Assembly: GCF_019049245.1 (NCBI RefSeq)
Contig: NZ_JAGMUK010000181.1
Coordinates: forward strand, 1-62,961
Source of the DNA: Streptomyces sp. AC555_RSS877
Lineage (GTDB): Bacteria; Actinomycetota; Actinomycetes; Streptomycetales; Streptomycetaceae
Direction: 5' to 3'
Length of the DNA: 62,961 nucleotides
Positions 8,448-16,387 of the stretch are shown in pieces; within the stretch, counting starts at the first letter, position 1; each line of letters starts with the position of its first letter. The position numbers and the translations under genes were made by a program. The notes under the pieces are model-generated. The model did not search any database. It saw only the letters and a list, made by a program, of their open reading frames with translations, and had not been told where the DNA came from.

Positions 8448-9494
8448 TCAGACCAGCCCGACGTCCTGGAGCATGGCCAGCGTCTCCTGGAGGGATTCCA
8501 GCTTGCCGAGGTCGATGCCGGGGGAGTTGAGGGAGTCGAACGGCGGCAGGCCCTCGACGTTGCTGGTGACGCCCGCGGCCAGCGGGTACTCCTTCGTCTT
8601 GTCGGCGAAGTAGGTCTGCGCCTCCTTGGACAGCAGGTAGCCGACGGCCTTCTGGGCGGTCGCGGTCTGGCCGCCGTCCTTGAGGATGCCGACGCCGGCC
8701 ACGTTGATCAGCGCGCCGGGGTCCTTGCCGGGGAGGAAGTTGAGCTTGGCGTTGACCTTGTCCTCGCCCTTCTCGGCGACCCGCTCGTACCAGTAGTAGT
8801 GGTTGACCAGGCCGAGGGAGACCTCGCCGGACTCGACCGCGTCGAGGGTGGCGAGGTTGTTGGCGTACGTCTTGCCGTTGGCCTTGAGGCCCTTGAGCCA
8901 CTCGCGTGTTGCGTCGTCGCCCTCCAGGACGCGCATGCCGGTGACGAAGGCCTGGAAGGAGGCGTTGGTGGGGGCGAAGCCGACCTTGCCCTTCCACTCG
9001 GGCTTCACCACGTCGTGGACGCTGTCCGGGACCTCGTCCTCGGTGACCTTGTCCGGGTTGTAGGCGATGACGCGCACGCGCCCCGACAGCCCCACCCAGT
9101 CTCCGGCGCCGCCCCGGTAGGCGGGGTCCACCGCGTCGAGGCTCGACTGCGGCAGCTTCGCCAGCATGCCCTCCTTGGAGAGGGCGCCGAGCGCGCCCGC
9201 GTCCTGCGAGAAGAACAGCCCTGCCTTGGTGCGGTCGCCCTCCTCCAGGATCTGCGCGGCCAGTTCGGCGCTGTCGCCGTACCGGACCTCGACCTTGCTG
9301 CCGACGGCCTTCTCCAGCTTGTCGAGGATCGGCTTGACCAGCTTCTCGTTGCGCCCGGAGTAGATGACGAGGGCCGAGTCGCCGCCGTCCGCCGAGCCGC
9401 CCTTGTCGCTGTCGGAGCCGCAGGCGGCGAGGGCGGGGAGGAGCAGGCCGGCCGCGACGAGCGCGGTGATCCGGCGAGCCGTGGGGCGTCGCAT
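8448..9494 (-). CDS. Ferric iron ABC transporter, substrate-binding lipoprotein
   Basis: A 348-residue exported protein. A signal peptide ends in the lipobox LAAC (Cys 25). The mature domain has features of FbpA/IdiA-type periplasmic ferric-binding proteins: ALVIYSGRNEKLV near the start, AELAAQILEEG, and the paired tyrosines in VNHYYWYE that coordinate iron in the family. It captures Fe(III), possibly with synergistic anions, and hands it to the fused permease. ATG 9494 is the start. The upstream divergent promoter region contains an iron-box-like palindrome, so iron repression is the expected regulation. Thiamine or polyamine binding is less likely, given the Tyr pair. Confidence 0.87.
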   Translation of the reverse strand: MRRPTARRITALVAAGLLLPALAACGSDSDKGGSADGGDSALVIYSGRNEKLVKPILDKLEKAVGSKVEVRYGDSAELAAQILEEGDRTKAGLFFSQDAGALGALSKEGMLAKLPQSSLDAVDPAYRGGAGDWVGLSGRVRVIAYNPDKVTEDEVPDSVHDVVKPEWKGKVGFAPTNASFQAFVTGMRVLEGDDATREWLKGLKANGKTYANNLATLDAVESGEVSLGLVNHYYWYERVAEKGEDKVNAKLNFLPGKDPGALINVAGVGILKDGGQTATAQKAVGYLLSKEAQTYFADKTKEYPLAAGVTSNVEGLPPFDSLNSPGIDLGKLESLQETLAMLQDVGLV

Positions 9495-9597
9495 GTGGGT
9501 GTGCCTTCCTGCGTGGCCCGCCGGTACGCCGCGGTCGCGTCGTCGGTCAGCGAGCGGCGGAACGATCCTTTTCAGCCAACTGTGAACATGCTATGAA

Positions 9598-9616
9598 TAA
9601 GGTAAAGCTTGCCTAA
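9598..9616. promoter_or_regulatory. Iron-box-like palindrome (DmdR/IdeR type)
   Basis: Read on the minus strand the 19 bases are TTAGGCAAGCTTTACCTTA. They agree at 13 of 19 positions with TTAGGTTAGGCTAACCTAA, the kind of site bound by DmdR1/IdeR/DtxR iron repressors, and both outer arms (TTAGG, CCTTA) are kept. The site lies about 105 bases upstream of the ferric-binding protein gene and 55 bases upstream of the divergent synthetase gene, so it could control both. Confidence 0.65.
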
Positions 9617-9670
9617 CCGTCAAGGGGCTTGTGTTAATTGCGGACGCTGCCGCAGAAAGGTCATGCGCCC

Positions 9671-12358
9671 GTGATAGACCGTTTCGGGTCCCTTTCGGCC
9701 CCATCTGCCGTTCCGACTCCGCGTACCAGGGTTCCCTTTCCGCGACCGCCCGTACGGCGGCGTGGTGTGCCGTTCGCACGGGACCTCGCGGCGTACGGCG
9801 ACCGCACCGCGCTTTTCACGCCACAGGGCGAAGTCAGCTACCGCGCACTCGCCGAACGGGTCTCCGCCACCGTCGAACGCCTCGGTTCCGCACGCCGCTT
9901 GGTCCTGTTGGCGGGGGCAAATCGAGCCGACTCCCTGGTCGTCCACCTCGCGGCCCTCTCGGCCGGCCACCCCGTCCTGCTCGTCCCCGGCGACAGCGCC
10001 GACACCATCGACGCCCTGAGTGCCGCGTACGACCCGGACGTGGTCGCGCGGCCGGACGGGGACGGCTCCTGGGTGCTCGACGAACGCCGACGCGAGAGCA
10101 CCCACACCCTTCACCCGGATCTCGCACTGCTGCTGTCCACCTCCGGTTCGACCGGTTCCCCCAAGCTGGTCCGGCTCTCCGCCGAGAACCTTCAGGCCAA
10201 CGCCGAGTCCATCGCCACGTACCTGGACATCCGCGACACCGACCGCGCCGCTACGACCCTGCCCATGCACTACTGCTACGGCCTGTCCGTCATCCACAGC
10301 CACCTGCTGCGCGGCGCCGGACTGATCCTCACCGAACGGTCGGTGGCCGACTCCGACTTCTGGGACGAGTTCCGCGCCGCCGGCGGCACCGCGCTCGCCG
10401 GGGTGCCGTACACCTTCGACCTGCTCGACCGGGTCGGCTTCGAGCGCATGCGGCTGCCCCACCTGCGGTACGTCACCCAGGCCGGGGGACGCCTGGCGCC
10501 CGAACGGGTCGCCCACTACGCGGAGTCGGGTCGCCGCGCGGGCTGGGAGCTGTTCGTGATGTACGGGCAGACGGAGGCTACGGCCCGCATGGCGTATCTG
10601 CCCCCCGCCCTCGCGGCCGAGCGCCCGCAGGCCATAGGAGTACCGGTCCCCGGCGGCTCCTTCCGGATCCGACCGGTGGACGGCATCGACGAGCCGGACA
10701 CCGGCGAACTGGTCTACTCCGGCCCGAACGTCATGCTCGGGTACGCCGAGAGCGCGGCCGACCTGGCCCAGGGAAGGACTGTCGACGAACTGCACACCGG
10801 CGACATCGCCCGACGCGCGCCCGACGGTTTGTACGAGATCGTGGGGCGACGCAGCCGGTTCGCCAAGATTCTGGGCCTGCGGATAGACCCGCAGCGCGTC
10901 GAGGCGATCCTGGAGGAGCACGGCATACCGGCGTCCTGCGCGGGCGACGACGACGCGCTGGCCGTCGTCGCGATCCGCACCGAGGGCGTCGACGCGGCAC
11001 GCGTCCGGAGTCTGGTGGCGGACAGATGTGGTCTGCCGCCCCGCGCGATACGCGCACGGATCGTGCCGGAACTCCCGCGGCTCGCCTCGGGCAAGCCCGA
11101 CTACCCGGCCGTACGGCGGCTGGCGCGCGAGGCGGAGGCACCGCTGCCCCGGCACAGCTCGACCACCGACAGCCTCCGCGCCCTCTACGCCGAGATCCTC
11201 GACCGGACCGACATCACCGAGGACAGCAGCTTCGTCGGCCTGGGCGGCGACTCGCTCTCCTACGTCGAGATGTCACTGCGACTGGAGCAGGCCCTGGGCA
11301 CGCTTCCCGCCGACTGGCACAACACACCGATCCGGGACCTGCGCCGCCATGACGGCACGCGGCGCCCGGCCGGGAGCCCGGCCCGAAAGCGAGGGCCGCG
11401 GCGCACCCTGGACACCGGAATCGCCCTGCGCGCGATCGGCATCGTCGTGATCGTCGGTTCGCACATCCCCGTGTTCGCCGTCCAGGGCGGTGCGCACATA
11501 CTGCTCGGGGTCGCCGGCTTCAACTTCGCCCGTTTCCACCTCACGGCACACGAACGCCGGGACCGTCTGCGCAGGCTGTGGCGCAGCGTCGTGCGCATCG
11601 CCCTGCCGAGCATCGTGTGGATCACCTTTGCGCTGCTGCTGACCCGTGAATACGACCTGGCCAACATCGTGCTGGCCAACAGCTTCTTCCCGCAGGACAA
11701 CTCGGACCCGGAGTGGCGGTACTGGTTCGTCGAGGCGCTGGTCTACTTCCTGACCGGCCTCGCGGCGCTGCTGGCGGTCCCGCTGCTCGACCGCGTGGAA
11801 CGACGTAGCCCGTTCGGCTTCGCTCTGGCGTTGGTGGCCCTGGGACTGGTCGGGCGGTACGACCCGTTGGGCCTCGCGCACATCCGCTACCACCTCAGCC
11901 CCACCGTCGTCTTCTTCCTGTTCGCCCTGGGCTGGGCGGCGGCGCGCGCCCGTACGACCGCCCATCGGCTGCTGCTGTCTGCTGTCCTGCTGGTCACCGT
12001 GCCGGGTCTGTTCCCCGCAGGACAGTCTTTGCGGACCTCGGTGGTCGTCGGCGGCCTGACGCTCCTGCTGTGGATCCCGGCCCTGCCCAGCGTGGACCCG
12101 GTCAACCGGCTGGCGGGCGTCCTGGCGGGCAGCTCGCTGTACATCTACCTGACGCACTTCCACGTCTACCCCTACCTGCGGGACCACTCTCCGGTACTGG
12201 CTCTGCTGGTCTCCCTGGTGTTCGGCGTGATGTACGGAGCGGTGGCCTCACGTCTGACGCGCAGACTGCTGGAAAGGGTGCGTGCCGTGCGTGTTGTGCG
12301 CGCGGTGCCTCCGTCGCTGGAGCAGCCGGGCGCAATCCGGCTGGCAGCGCGCCGTTGA
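9671..12358 (+). CDS. Adenylation - carrier - acyltransferase 3 fusion protein
   Basis: One 895-residue protein with three modules. Residues about 30-500 are an adenylate-forming (ANL) domain: P-loop STSGSTGSPK near residue 160, YGQTEA near 300, the TGD motif in ELHTGDIA, and C-terminal SGKPDY whose Lys is the catalytic lysine. Residues about 505-565 are a carrier domain with GGDSL; Ser 528 would receive phosphopantetheine. From about residue 575 to the end there are about ten membrane helices of acyltransferase-3 type. The logical reaction is ATP activation of an acid, thioester loading on the carrier, and transfer across or onto a membrane-side acceptor. GTG 9671 has AGAAAGG upstream; a TTG at 9638 is an alternative. 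It diverges from the iron importer across the iron-box-like site. Substrate and acceptor are unknown. Confidence 0.82.
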   Translation: MIDRFGSLSAPSAVPTPRTRVPFPRPPVRRRGVPFARDLAAYGDRTALFTPQGEVSYRALAERVSATVERLGSARRLVLLAGANRADSLVVHLAALSAGHPVLLVPGDSADTIDALSAAYDPDVVARPDGDGSWVLDERRRESTHTLHPDLALLLSTSGSTGSPKLVRLSAENLQANAESIATYLDIRDTDRAATTLPMHYCYGLSVIHSHLLRGAGLILTERSVADSDFWDEFRAAGGTALAGVPYTFDLLDRVGFERMRLPHLRYVTQAGGRLAPERVAHYAESGRRAGWELFVMYGQTEATARMAYLPPALAAERPQAIGVPVPGGSFRIRPVDGIDEPDTGELVYSGPNVMLGYAESAADLAQGRTVDELHTGDIARRAPDGLYEIVGRRSRFAKILGLRIDPQRVEAILEEHGIPASCAGDDDALAVVAIRTEGVDAARVRSLVADRCGLPPRAIRARIVPELPRLASGKPDYPAVRRLAREAEAPLPRHSSTTDSLRALYAEILDRTDITEDSSFVGLGGDSLSYVEMSLRLEQALGTLPADWHNTPIRDLRRHDGTRRPAGSPARKRGPRRTLDTGIALRAIGIVVIVGSHIPVFAVQGGAHILLGVAGFNFARFHLTAHERRDRLRRLWRSVVRIALPSIVWITFALLLTREYDLANIVLANSFFPQDNSDPEWRYWFVEALVYFLTGLAALLAVPLLDRVERRSPFGFALALVALGLVGRYDPLGLAHIRYHLSPTVVFFLFALGWAAARARTTAHRLLLSAVLLVTVPGLFPAGQSLRTSVVVGGLTLLLWIPALPSVDPVNRLAGVLAGSSLYIYLTHFHVYPYLRDHSPVLALLVSLVFGVMYGAVASRLTRRLLERVRAVRVVRAVPPSLEQPGAIRLAARR

Positions 12359-12476
12359 GGGCCTGCTCACGCCACTCCGCGCCGGGGCTGACGACGCCGT
12401 AGAAGGCGGCCTCGGCGTCGCGGGCGCGCAGGGTGTGCTTGACGAGACGAACCGTATCGTCTAGTTTCGTGTTCAT
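12338..12476 (-). other. Possible gene remnant between acyltransferase and ABC-F genes
   Basis: From an ATG at 12476 the minus strand reads MNTKLDDTVRLVKHT and continues about 45 codons with typical Streptomyces codon use, then runs into sequence antisense to the acyltransferase gene with no proper end. It may be the 5' stump of a lost regulator gene. The segment ACTAGACGATACGGT just inside it resembles TetR-type operator sequence. No family is identified. Confidence 0.3.
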
Positions 12477-12540
12477 CGGTCGGCAGCTGGTGCTCCTACT
12501 GCCCGCCACACGATCCTGTTCGTCCAGCAAAGGACTGCTC

Positions 12541-14229
12541 TTGCACCGTGCTTCCGTCGGCACCACCGTCGCTGCTCCTCCTCTCACGACGTCTCAGATC
12601 GCTCTTGCCGAGGTGACCAAGCGCTACGGCGACCGCGTTGTGCTGGACCGCGTGTCTCTCACTGTCCGGCCGGGCGAAAAGGTCGGGATCGTCGGAGACA
12701 ACGGCTCTGGCAAGTCCACGCTCCTGCGGCTGCTGGCAGGGCAGGAGCCTGTCGACAACGGCAGCCTGACCGTGATGGCACCAGGAGGGATCGGCCACCT
12801 TCGCCAGACTCTCGATCTGCCGGGTTCGGCGCGCGTGGGCGATGCCGTGGATCACGTGCTGGGCGCACTGCGCGCCCTGGAGCACCGTATTCGTGTCGCC
12901 GAGGCCGCACTGGGCACGGCCGGCACCGCGGAATTCGAGCGCTACGCCGCACTGGTGGCCGAGTTCGATGCGCGGGGCGGGCACGGAGCGGACCGCCGGG
13001 TCGAGGTGAGCCTCCGCCGGCTCGGCGAGCACGCGCCACTGGACCGGCAGCGTGCGCTCAGCACGCTCTCCGGAGGGCAGCGCTCCCGGCTCGCGCTCGC
13101 CGCCACTCTGGCCTCGGCCCCCGACCTGCTGCTGCTCGACGAGCCGACCAACGATCTGGACGACGAGGCCGTGGCCTGGCTGGAAGGACATCTGCACCGT
13201 CATCGGGGCACGGTCATCGTGGCCACGCACGATCGAGCGTTCCTGGAACGCGTCACCGACACGATCCTGGAAATCGACCACGATCAGCGCACGGTACGGC
13301 GCTACGGCAATGGATACGCCGGCTTCCTCGCCGCCAAGGCGGCGGCCCGGGCCCGGTGGGCGTGGGATCACGAGCAATGGCGCAACGAGATCGCCCGGCA
13401 GGAAAACCTCGCCGACTCCAGCAGCGGGCTGCTGGCCGAGATCCCCCGCAAGGGGCCGTGGGCATTCAGCGGCGCCGGCGCTTTCCGAGCGCGCTCGCGC
13501 GCACACGGCGCACAAAGCCGCATCCGGAACGCACGCGAGCGGTTGCAACGGCTCACGGAGCACCCCGTGCCGCCCCCTCCTCAGCCACTGCGGTTCACAG
13601 GCCGTGTCGAGGGCACGCCGACCGCCGAAGAGACACCACCAGCCGTGCACCTTGAAGGCATCCTGGTCGAAGGGCGGTTGGCCGTTCCGTCCCTGGAACT
13701 CGCTCCTGGTGACCGGCTCCTCATCACCGGCCCCAACGGTGTCGGCAAAAGCACCCTTCTCCGACTGCTGGCAGGGGAGCTGACGCCTGACGCCGGTGTC
13801 GTGCGCCGGCCACACCGAGTGGGATTCCTGCGCCAGCAAAGCGCGCCCGACGACGCCTTCGATGCCCGAACGCTGCTCGCGGCATTCGCAGCCGACAGGG
13901 CGGGGCAGCCCGACGAGCATGCCGACGCACTCCTTGCGCTCGGCCTGTTCCAGGCAGCCGACCTCACTGTTCCGGTACGGAACCTGTCCGTCGGACAGCG
14001 CCGCAAGCTCGAACTGGCCCGGCTCGTGACGGCAGGCCCGCTCGATCTGCTCCTGCTCGACGAGCCGACGAACCACTTGGCACCCACCTTGGTGGAAGAG
14101 ATCGAGGCAGCCCTGGCCCGCTACACCGGCACCCTGGTCGTGGTGACGCACGACCGGCTCCTGCGTGAACGCTTCCAGGGGCACCGGCTGGAACTCCCGA
14201 TCGCGGCCGAGAAGACGAGCCAGGACTGA
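12541..14229 (+). CDS. ABC-F family ATPase (ribosome protection or translation factor type)
   Basis: A 562-residue soluble protein with two ABC ATPase domains and no membrane segment. The first has Walker A GDNGSGKST (residues 52-60), LSGGQ near 177 and LLLLDEPTNDLDD; the second has GPNGVGKST (397-405), LSVGQ near 482 and LLLLDEPTNHL. The basic linker between them (about residues 265-350) is the region that reaches the ribosomal P-site or exit tunnel in this family. Streptomyces ABC-F proteins often give resistance to macrolides, lincosamides or streptogramins, but others are housekeeping, so the antibiotic link is inference. TTG 12541 follows AAAGGA by 7 bases and was chosen because upstream codons are not protein-like. 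A terminator follows. Confidence 0.85.
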   Translation: MHRASVGTTVAAPPLTTSQIALAEVTKRYGDRVVLDRVSLTVRPGEKVGIVGDNGSGKSTLLRLLAGQEPVDNGSLTVMAPGGIGHLRQTLDLPGSARVGDAVDHVLGALRALEHRIRVAEAALGTAGTAEFERYAALVAEFDARGGHGADRRVEVSLRRLGEHAPLDRQRALSTLSGGQRSRLALAATLASAPDLLLLDEPTNDLDDEAVAWLEGHLHRHRGTVIVATHDRAFLERVTDTILEIDHDQRTVRRYGNGYAGFLAAKAAARARWAWDHEQWRNEIARQENLADSSSGLLAEIPRKGPWAFSGAGAFRARSRAHGAQSRIRNARERLQRLTEHPVPPPPQPLRFTGRVEGTPTAEETPPAVHLEGILVEGRLAVPSLELAPGDRLLITGPNGVGKSTLLRLLAGELTPDAGVVRRPHRVGFLRQQSAPDDAFDARTLLAAFAADRAGQPDEHADALLALGLFQAADLTVPVRNLSVGQRRKLELARLVTAGPLDLLLLDEPTNHLAPTLVEEIEAALARYTGTLVVVTHDRLLRERFQGHRLELPIAAEKTSQD

Positions 14230-14311
14230 CGGCTTGACCCGCCCAGGCGGTGATCACCCACGCGCACCGGGAGGCCCGGTGGGCGGCCCGCTCGCTGACC
14301 GGGTCACCTGA

Positions 14312-14340
14312 ACGGCCCGCACCTCGCAGGTGCGGGCCGT
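14312..14340. terminator. Strong intrinsic terminator after the ABC-F gene
   Basis: ACGGCCCGCACCT, a CGC loop, and AGGTGCGGGCCGT: a perfect 13-base-pair stem. It lies about 80 bases beyond the ABC-F stop codon and insulates the kdp operon. Confidence 0.85.
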
Positions 14341-14365
14341 TGGCGTGCTCAACGGGCACCTGGCT

Positions 14366-14418
14366 GGTGCCCCGCGGAGGAGCCTGCGGCAACTGGTTCG
14401 GTGCCCCGCGGAGGAGCC
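14366..14418. repeat. Two 19-base direct repeats upstream of kdp
   Basis: GGTGCCCCGCGGAGGAGCC occurs identically at 14366-14384 and 14400-14418, spaced 34 bases start to start, roughly three helical turns. They lie about 130 bases upstream of the first kdp peptide gene. Helical phasing suggests a regulator-binding site, but no regulator is known for this sequence. Confidence 0.6.
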
Positions 14419-14545
14419 CGGCGTATGGGATGCGTCAAAAGCACACGGGCCGCCGTAAGAGAGGCGTCAACGGCGGCCGAATCCGGCTGACGAGGAGCTT
14501 TCCTCGAATCGTCCGTTCGATCCGAACCTCATCTAGGAGCTCGCG

Positions 14546-14629
14546 ATGGCCGACCTGGCCTTCGTCGTCACCACGGTCGCGGTGTTCGCGCTGGTGGCTC
14601 TCGCCGCCAAGGGGGTGGCGAAGCTGTGA
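14546..14629 (+). CDS. 27-residue membrane peptide at the head of the kdp operon
   Basis: The ATG at 14546 opens MADLAFVVTTVAVFALVALA, a single hydrophobic helix followed by AKGVAKL, with a basic tail. AGGAG lies upstream at the right distance. Its TGA overlaps the GTG of kdpF (GTGA), indicating translational coupling. The coding frame is clean and the position, immediately before kdpF, makes a role in Kdp complex assembly or stability plausible, although this is inference. It is too short for most gene finders. Confidence 0.65.
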   Translation: MADLAFVVTTVAVFALVALAAKGVAKL

Positions 14630-14715
14630 CCGTCGAAAACCTTGTCGGCCTGGTCGTGGCCGTCGCTCTGCTGGGCTATCTGATCCTCGCCCTGGTCTTC
14701 CCGGAGAGGTTCTGA
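14626..14715 (+). CDS. kdpF: KdpF, small subunit of the potassium-transporting ATPase
   Basis: A 29-residue single-pass membrane peptide reading VTVENLVGLVVAVALLGYL and ending VFPERF, the typical layout and ending of KdpF. KdpF stabilises the KdpABC complex in the membrane. The GTG start overlaps the stop of the preceding peptide gene and the stop lies 7 bases before kdpA. Confidence 0.88.
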   Translation: MTVENLVGLVVAVALLGYLILALVFPERF

Positions 14716-14722
14716 GCACCCT

Positions 14723-16387
14723 ATGAGCTCTGTCCTCGCCGGTGTGCTCCAACTGCTCGCGCTGATCGCTGCGTTGGCACTGGCATACCGCCCGCTCGGC
14801 GACTACATGGCCCGGGTCTACTCCTCCGACAAGCACCTGCGCGTGGAGAAGTGGATCTACAAGGGCATCGGCGCCGACCCGAACGCCGAGATGCGCTGGT
14901 CCGCCTATCTGCGCGGTGTCCTCGCCTTCTCCGCGGGGAGTGTGCTCTTCCTGTACCTGTTGCAACGGGTGCAGGGCAGCCTGCCCGGCTCGCTGGGCTT
15001 CTCCTCGATCGACCCGGACCAGGCGTTCAACACCGCCGCGTCCTTCGTGTCGAACACCAACTGGCAGTCGTACTACGGCGAGCAGGCCATGGGCCACGTC
15101 GTCCAGACCGGCGGCCTCGCGGTGCAGAACTTCCTGTCCGCCGCCGTCGGCATCGCTGTCGCGGTGGCTCTCGTACGAGGATTCGCCCGCTCCCGCACCG
15201 GCGAGCTGGGCAACTTCTGGACCGACTTGGTGCGCGGCACCGTCCGTATTTTGCTGCCGCTCTCCGTCGTCGCCGCGCTCGTCCAGGTCGCCTGCGGCGT
15301 GATCCAGAACTTCTCCGGCATCCACGAGGTCGGCCAGTTCACGGGTGGCAACCAGGAGTGGAACGGCGGCGCGGTCGCCTCGCAGGAGGCCATCAAGGAG
15401 ATCGGCACCAACGGCGGCGGTTACTTCAACGCCAACAGCGCGCATCCCTTCGAGAACCCCAACGCGTTCTCCAACCTCTTCGAGATCTTCCTGCTCCTGC
15501 TGATCCCGTTCGCGCTGACGCGAACCTTCGGCCGGATGGTCGGCTCACTGCGCCAGGGCTACGCGATCCTCGCCACGATGGCGACCATCTGGGTCGCCTT
15601 CATCTGCCTGATGTGGTGGACCGAGTTCGCGCACCACGGCCCGGCGTTCGAGATCGCAGGCGGTGCGACGGAGGGCAAGGAGACCCGCTTCGGCATCGGC
15701 GCTTCGTCGATCTTCTCGATCTCCACGACGCTCACCTCCACCGGCGCGGTGGACTCGTTTCATTCCTCCAACACGGGGCTGGGCGGCGGGCTGAACCTGC
15801 TGGGCATGCAGCTCGGTGAGATCGCCCCCGGCGGTACCGGCTCGGGCCTCTACGGCATGCTGATCATGGCGGTCATCGCGGTGTTCATCGCCGGTCTGAT
15901 GGTCGGCCGTACGCCCGAGTACCTGGGCAAGAAGATCGGCACCCGCGAGATCGAGTTCGCGGCCTGCTACATCCTCATCACCCCGGCGCTGGTGCTCATC
16001 TTCACCGCCGCGGCGATGGCACTGCCGACTCCGCCGCACTCCATGCTGAACAGCGGCGCGCACGGCTTCTCCGAGATCCTGTACGCATACACCTCAGGCG
16101 CCAACAACAACGGCTCGGCCTTCGCCGGCCTGAACGCGGACACGCCGTGGTTCAACACCACCATCGGCATCGTGATGCTCCTCGGGCGCTTCCTGCCGAT
16201 GGTGTTCGTGCTGGCGCTGGCGGGTTCGCTGGCCGAGCAGAAGCCGGTGCCGGCCACCGCGGGCACGCTGCGCACCGAAAAGCCGCTGTTCACCGGGCTG
16301 TTGGTGGGCGCGATTCTCATCATCACCGGTCTGACCTACTTCCCGGCCCTGGCACTGGGACCGCTGGCCGAAGGGCTGGCGTCATGA
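14723..16387 (+). CDS. kdpA: KdpA, potassium-binding channel-like subunit
   Basis: A 554-residue protein with about ten membrane helices, normal for KdpA. It belongs to the SKT channel superfamily; the selectivity-filter neighbourhood with GGGYFNANSAHPFENP is visible at about residues 230-250, as is the loop TSTGAVDS. It admits K+ from outside and passes it to KdpB under potassium limitation. ATG 14723 is the start. The stop overlaps the kdpB start (ATGA), so translation is coupled. Confidence 0.95.
   Translation: MSSVLAGVLQLLALIAALALAYRPLGDYMARVYSSDKHLRVEKWIYKGIGADPNAEMRWSAYLRGVLAFSAGSVLFLYLLQRVQGSLPGSLGFSSIDPDQAFNTAASFVSNTNWQSYYGEQAMGHVVQTGGLAVQNFLSAAVGIAVAVALVRGFARSRTGELGNFWTDLVRGTVRILLPLSVVAALVQVACGVIQNFSGIHEVGQFTGGNQEWNGGAVASQEAIKEIGTNGGGYFNANSAHPFENPNAFSNLFEIFLLLLIPFALTRTFGRMVGSLRQGYAILATMATIWVAFICLMWWTEFAHHGPAFEIAGGATEGKETRFGIGASSIFSISTTLTSTGAVDSFHSSNTGLGGGLNLLGMQLGEIAPGGTGSGLYGMLIMAVIAVFIAGLMVGRTPEYLGKKIGTREIEFAACYILITPALVLIFTAAAMALPTPPHSMLNSGAHGFSEILYAYTSGANNNGSAFAGLNADTPWFNTTIGIVMLLGRFLPMVFVLALAGSLAEQKPVPATAGTLRTEKPLFTGLLVGAILIITGLTYFPALALGPLAEGLAS

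Larger units (their letters stand above)
14230..14545. other. Intergenic region between ABC-F and kdp genes
   Basis: No gene. It contains the terminator at 14312-14340 and a pair of 19-base direct repeats at 14366-14418, both listed separately, and must hold the kdp promoter. Confidence 0.6.

Noticed and set aside
4149..9494. Reading the iron importer and the isoprenoid synthase as a biosynthetic cluster
   Set aside because: There are no tailoring or other terpene genes, and the 180-base gap makes co-transcription uncertain; only proximity supports it.
7589..9596. Long plus-strand frames opposite the iron permease and binding protein
   Set aside because: They are Gly/Gln/Arg-rich shadows of clearly identified minus-strand transporter genes.
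9620..11155. 511-codon minus-strand frame opposite the adenylation domain
   Set aside because: The plus strand encodes all adenylation motifs. The antisense product has no domain and its codon pattern is that of a shadow.
12496..14184. 562-codon minus-strand frame opposite the ABC-F gene
   Set aside because: It is the mirror of a gene with complete, motif-perfect ABC domains. Its own product is a low-complexity mix with no fold or start signal; such long antisense frames are normal at high GC.
14230..14545. c-di-AMP riboswitch in front of kdp
   Set aside because: Such riboswitches control kdp in some bacteria, but I could not find the conserved core in this region.
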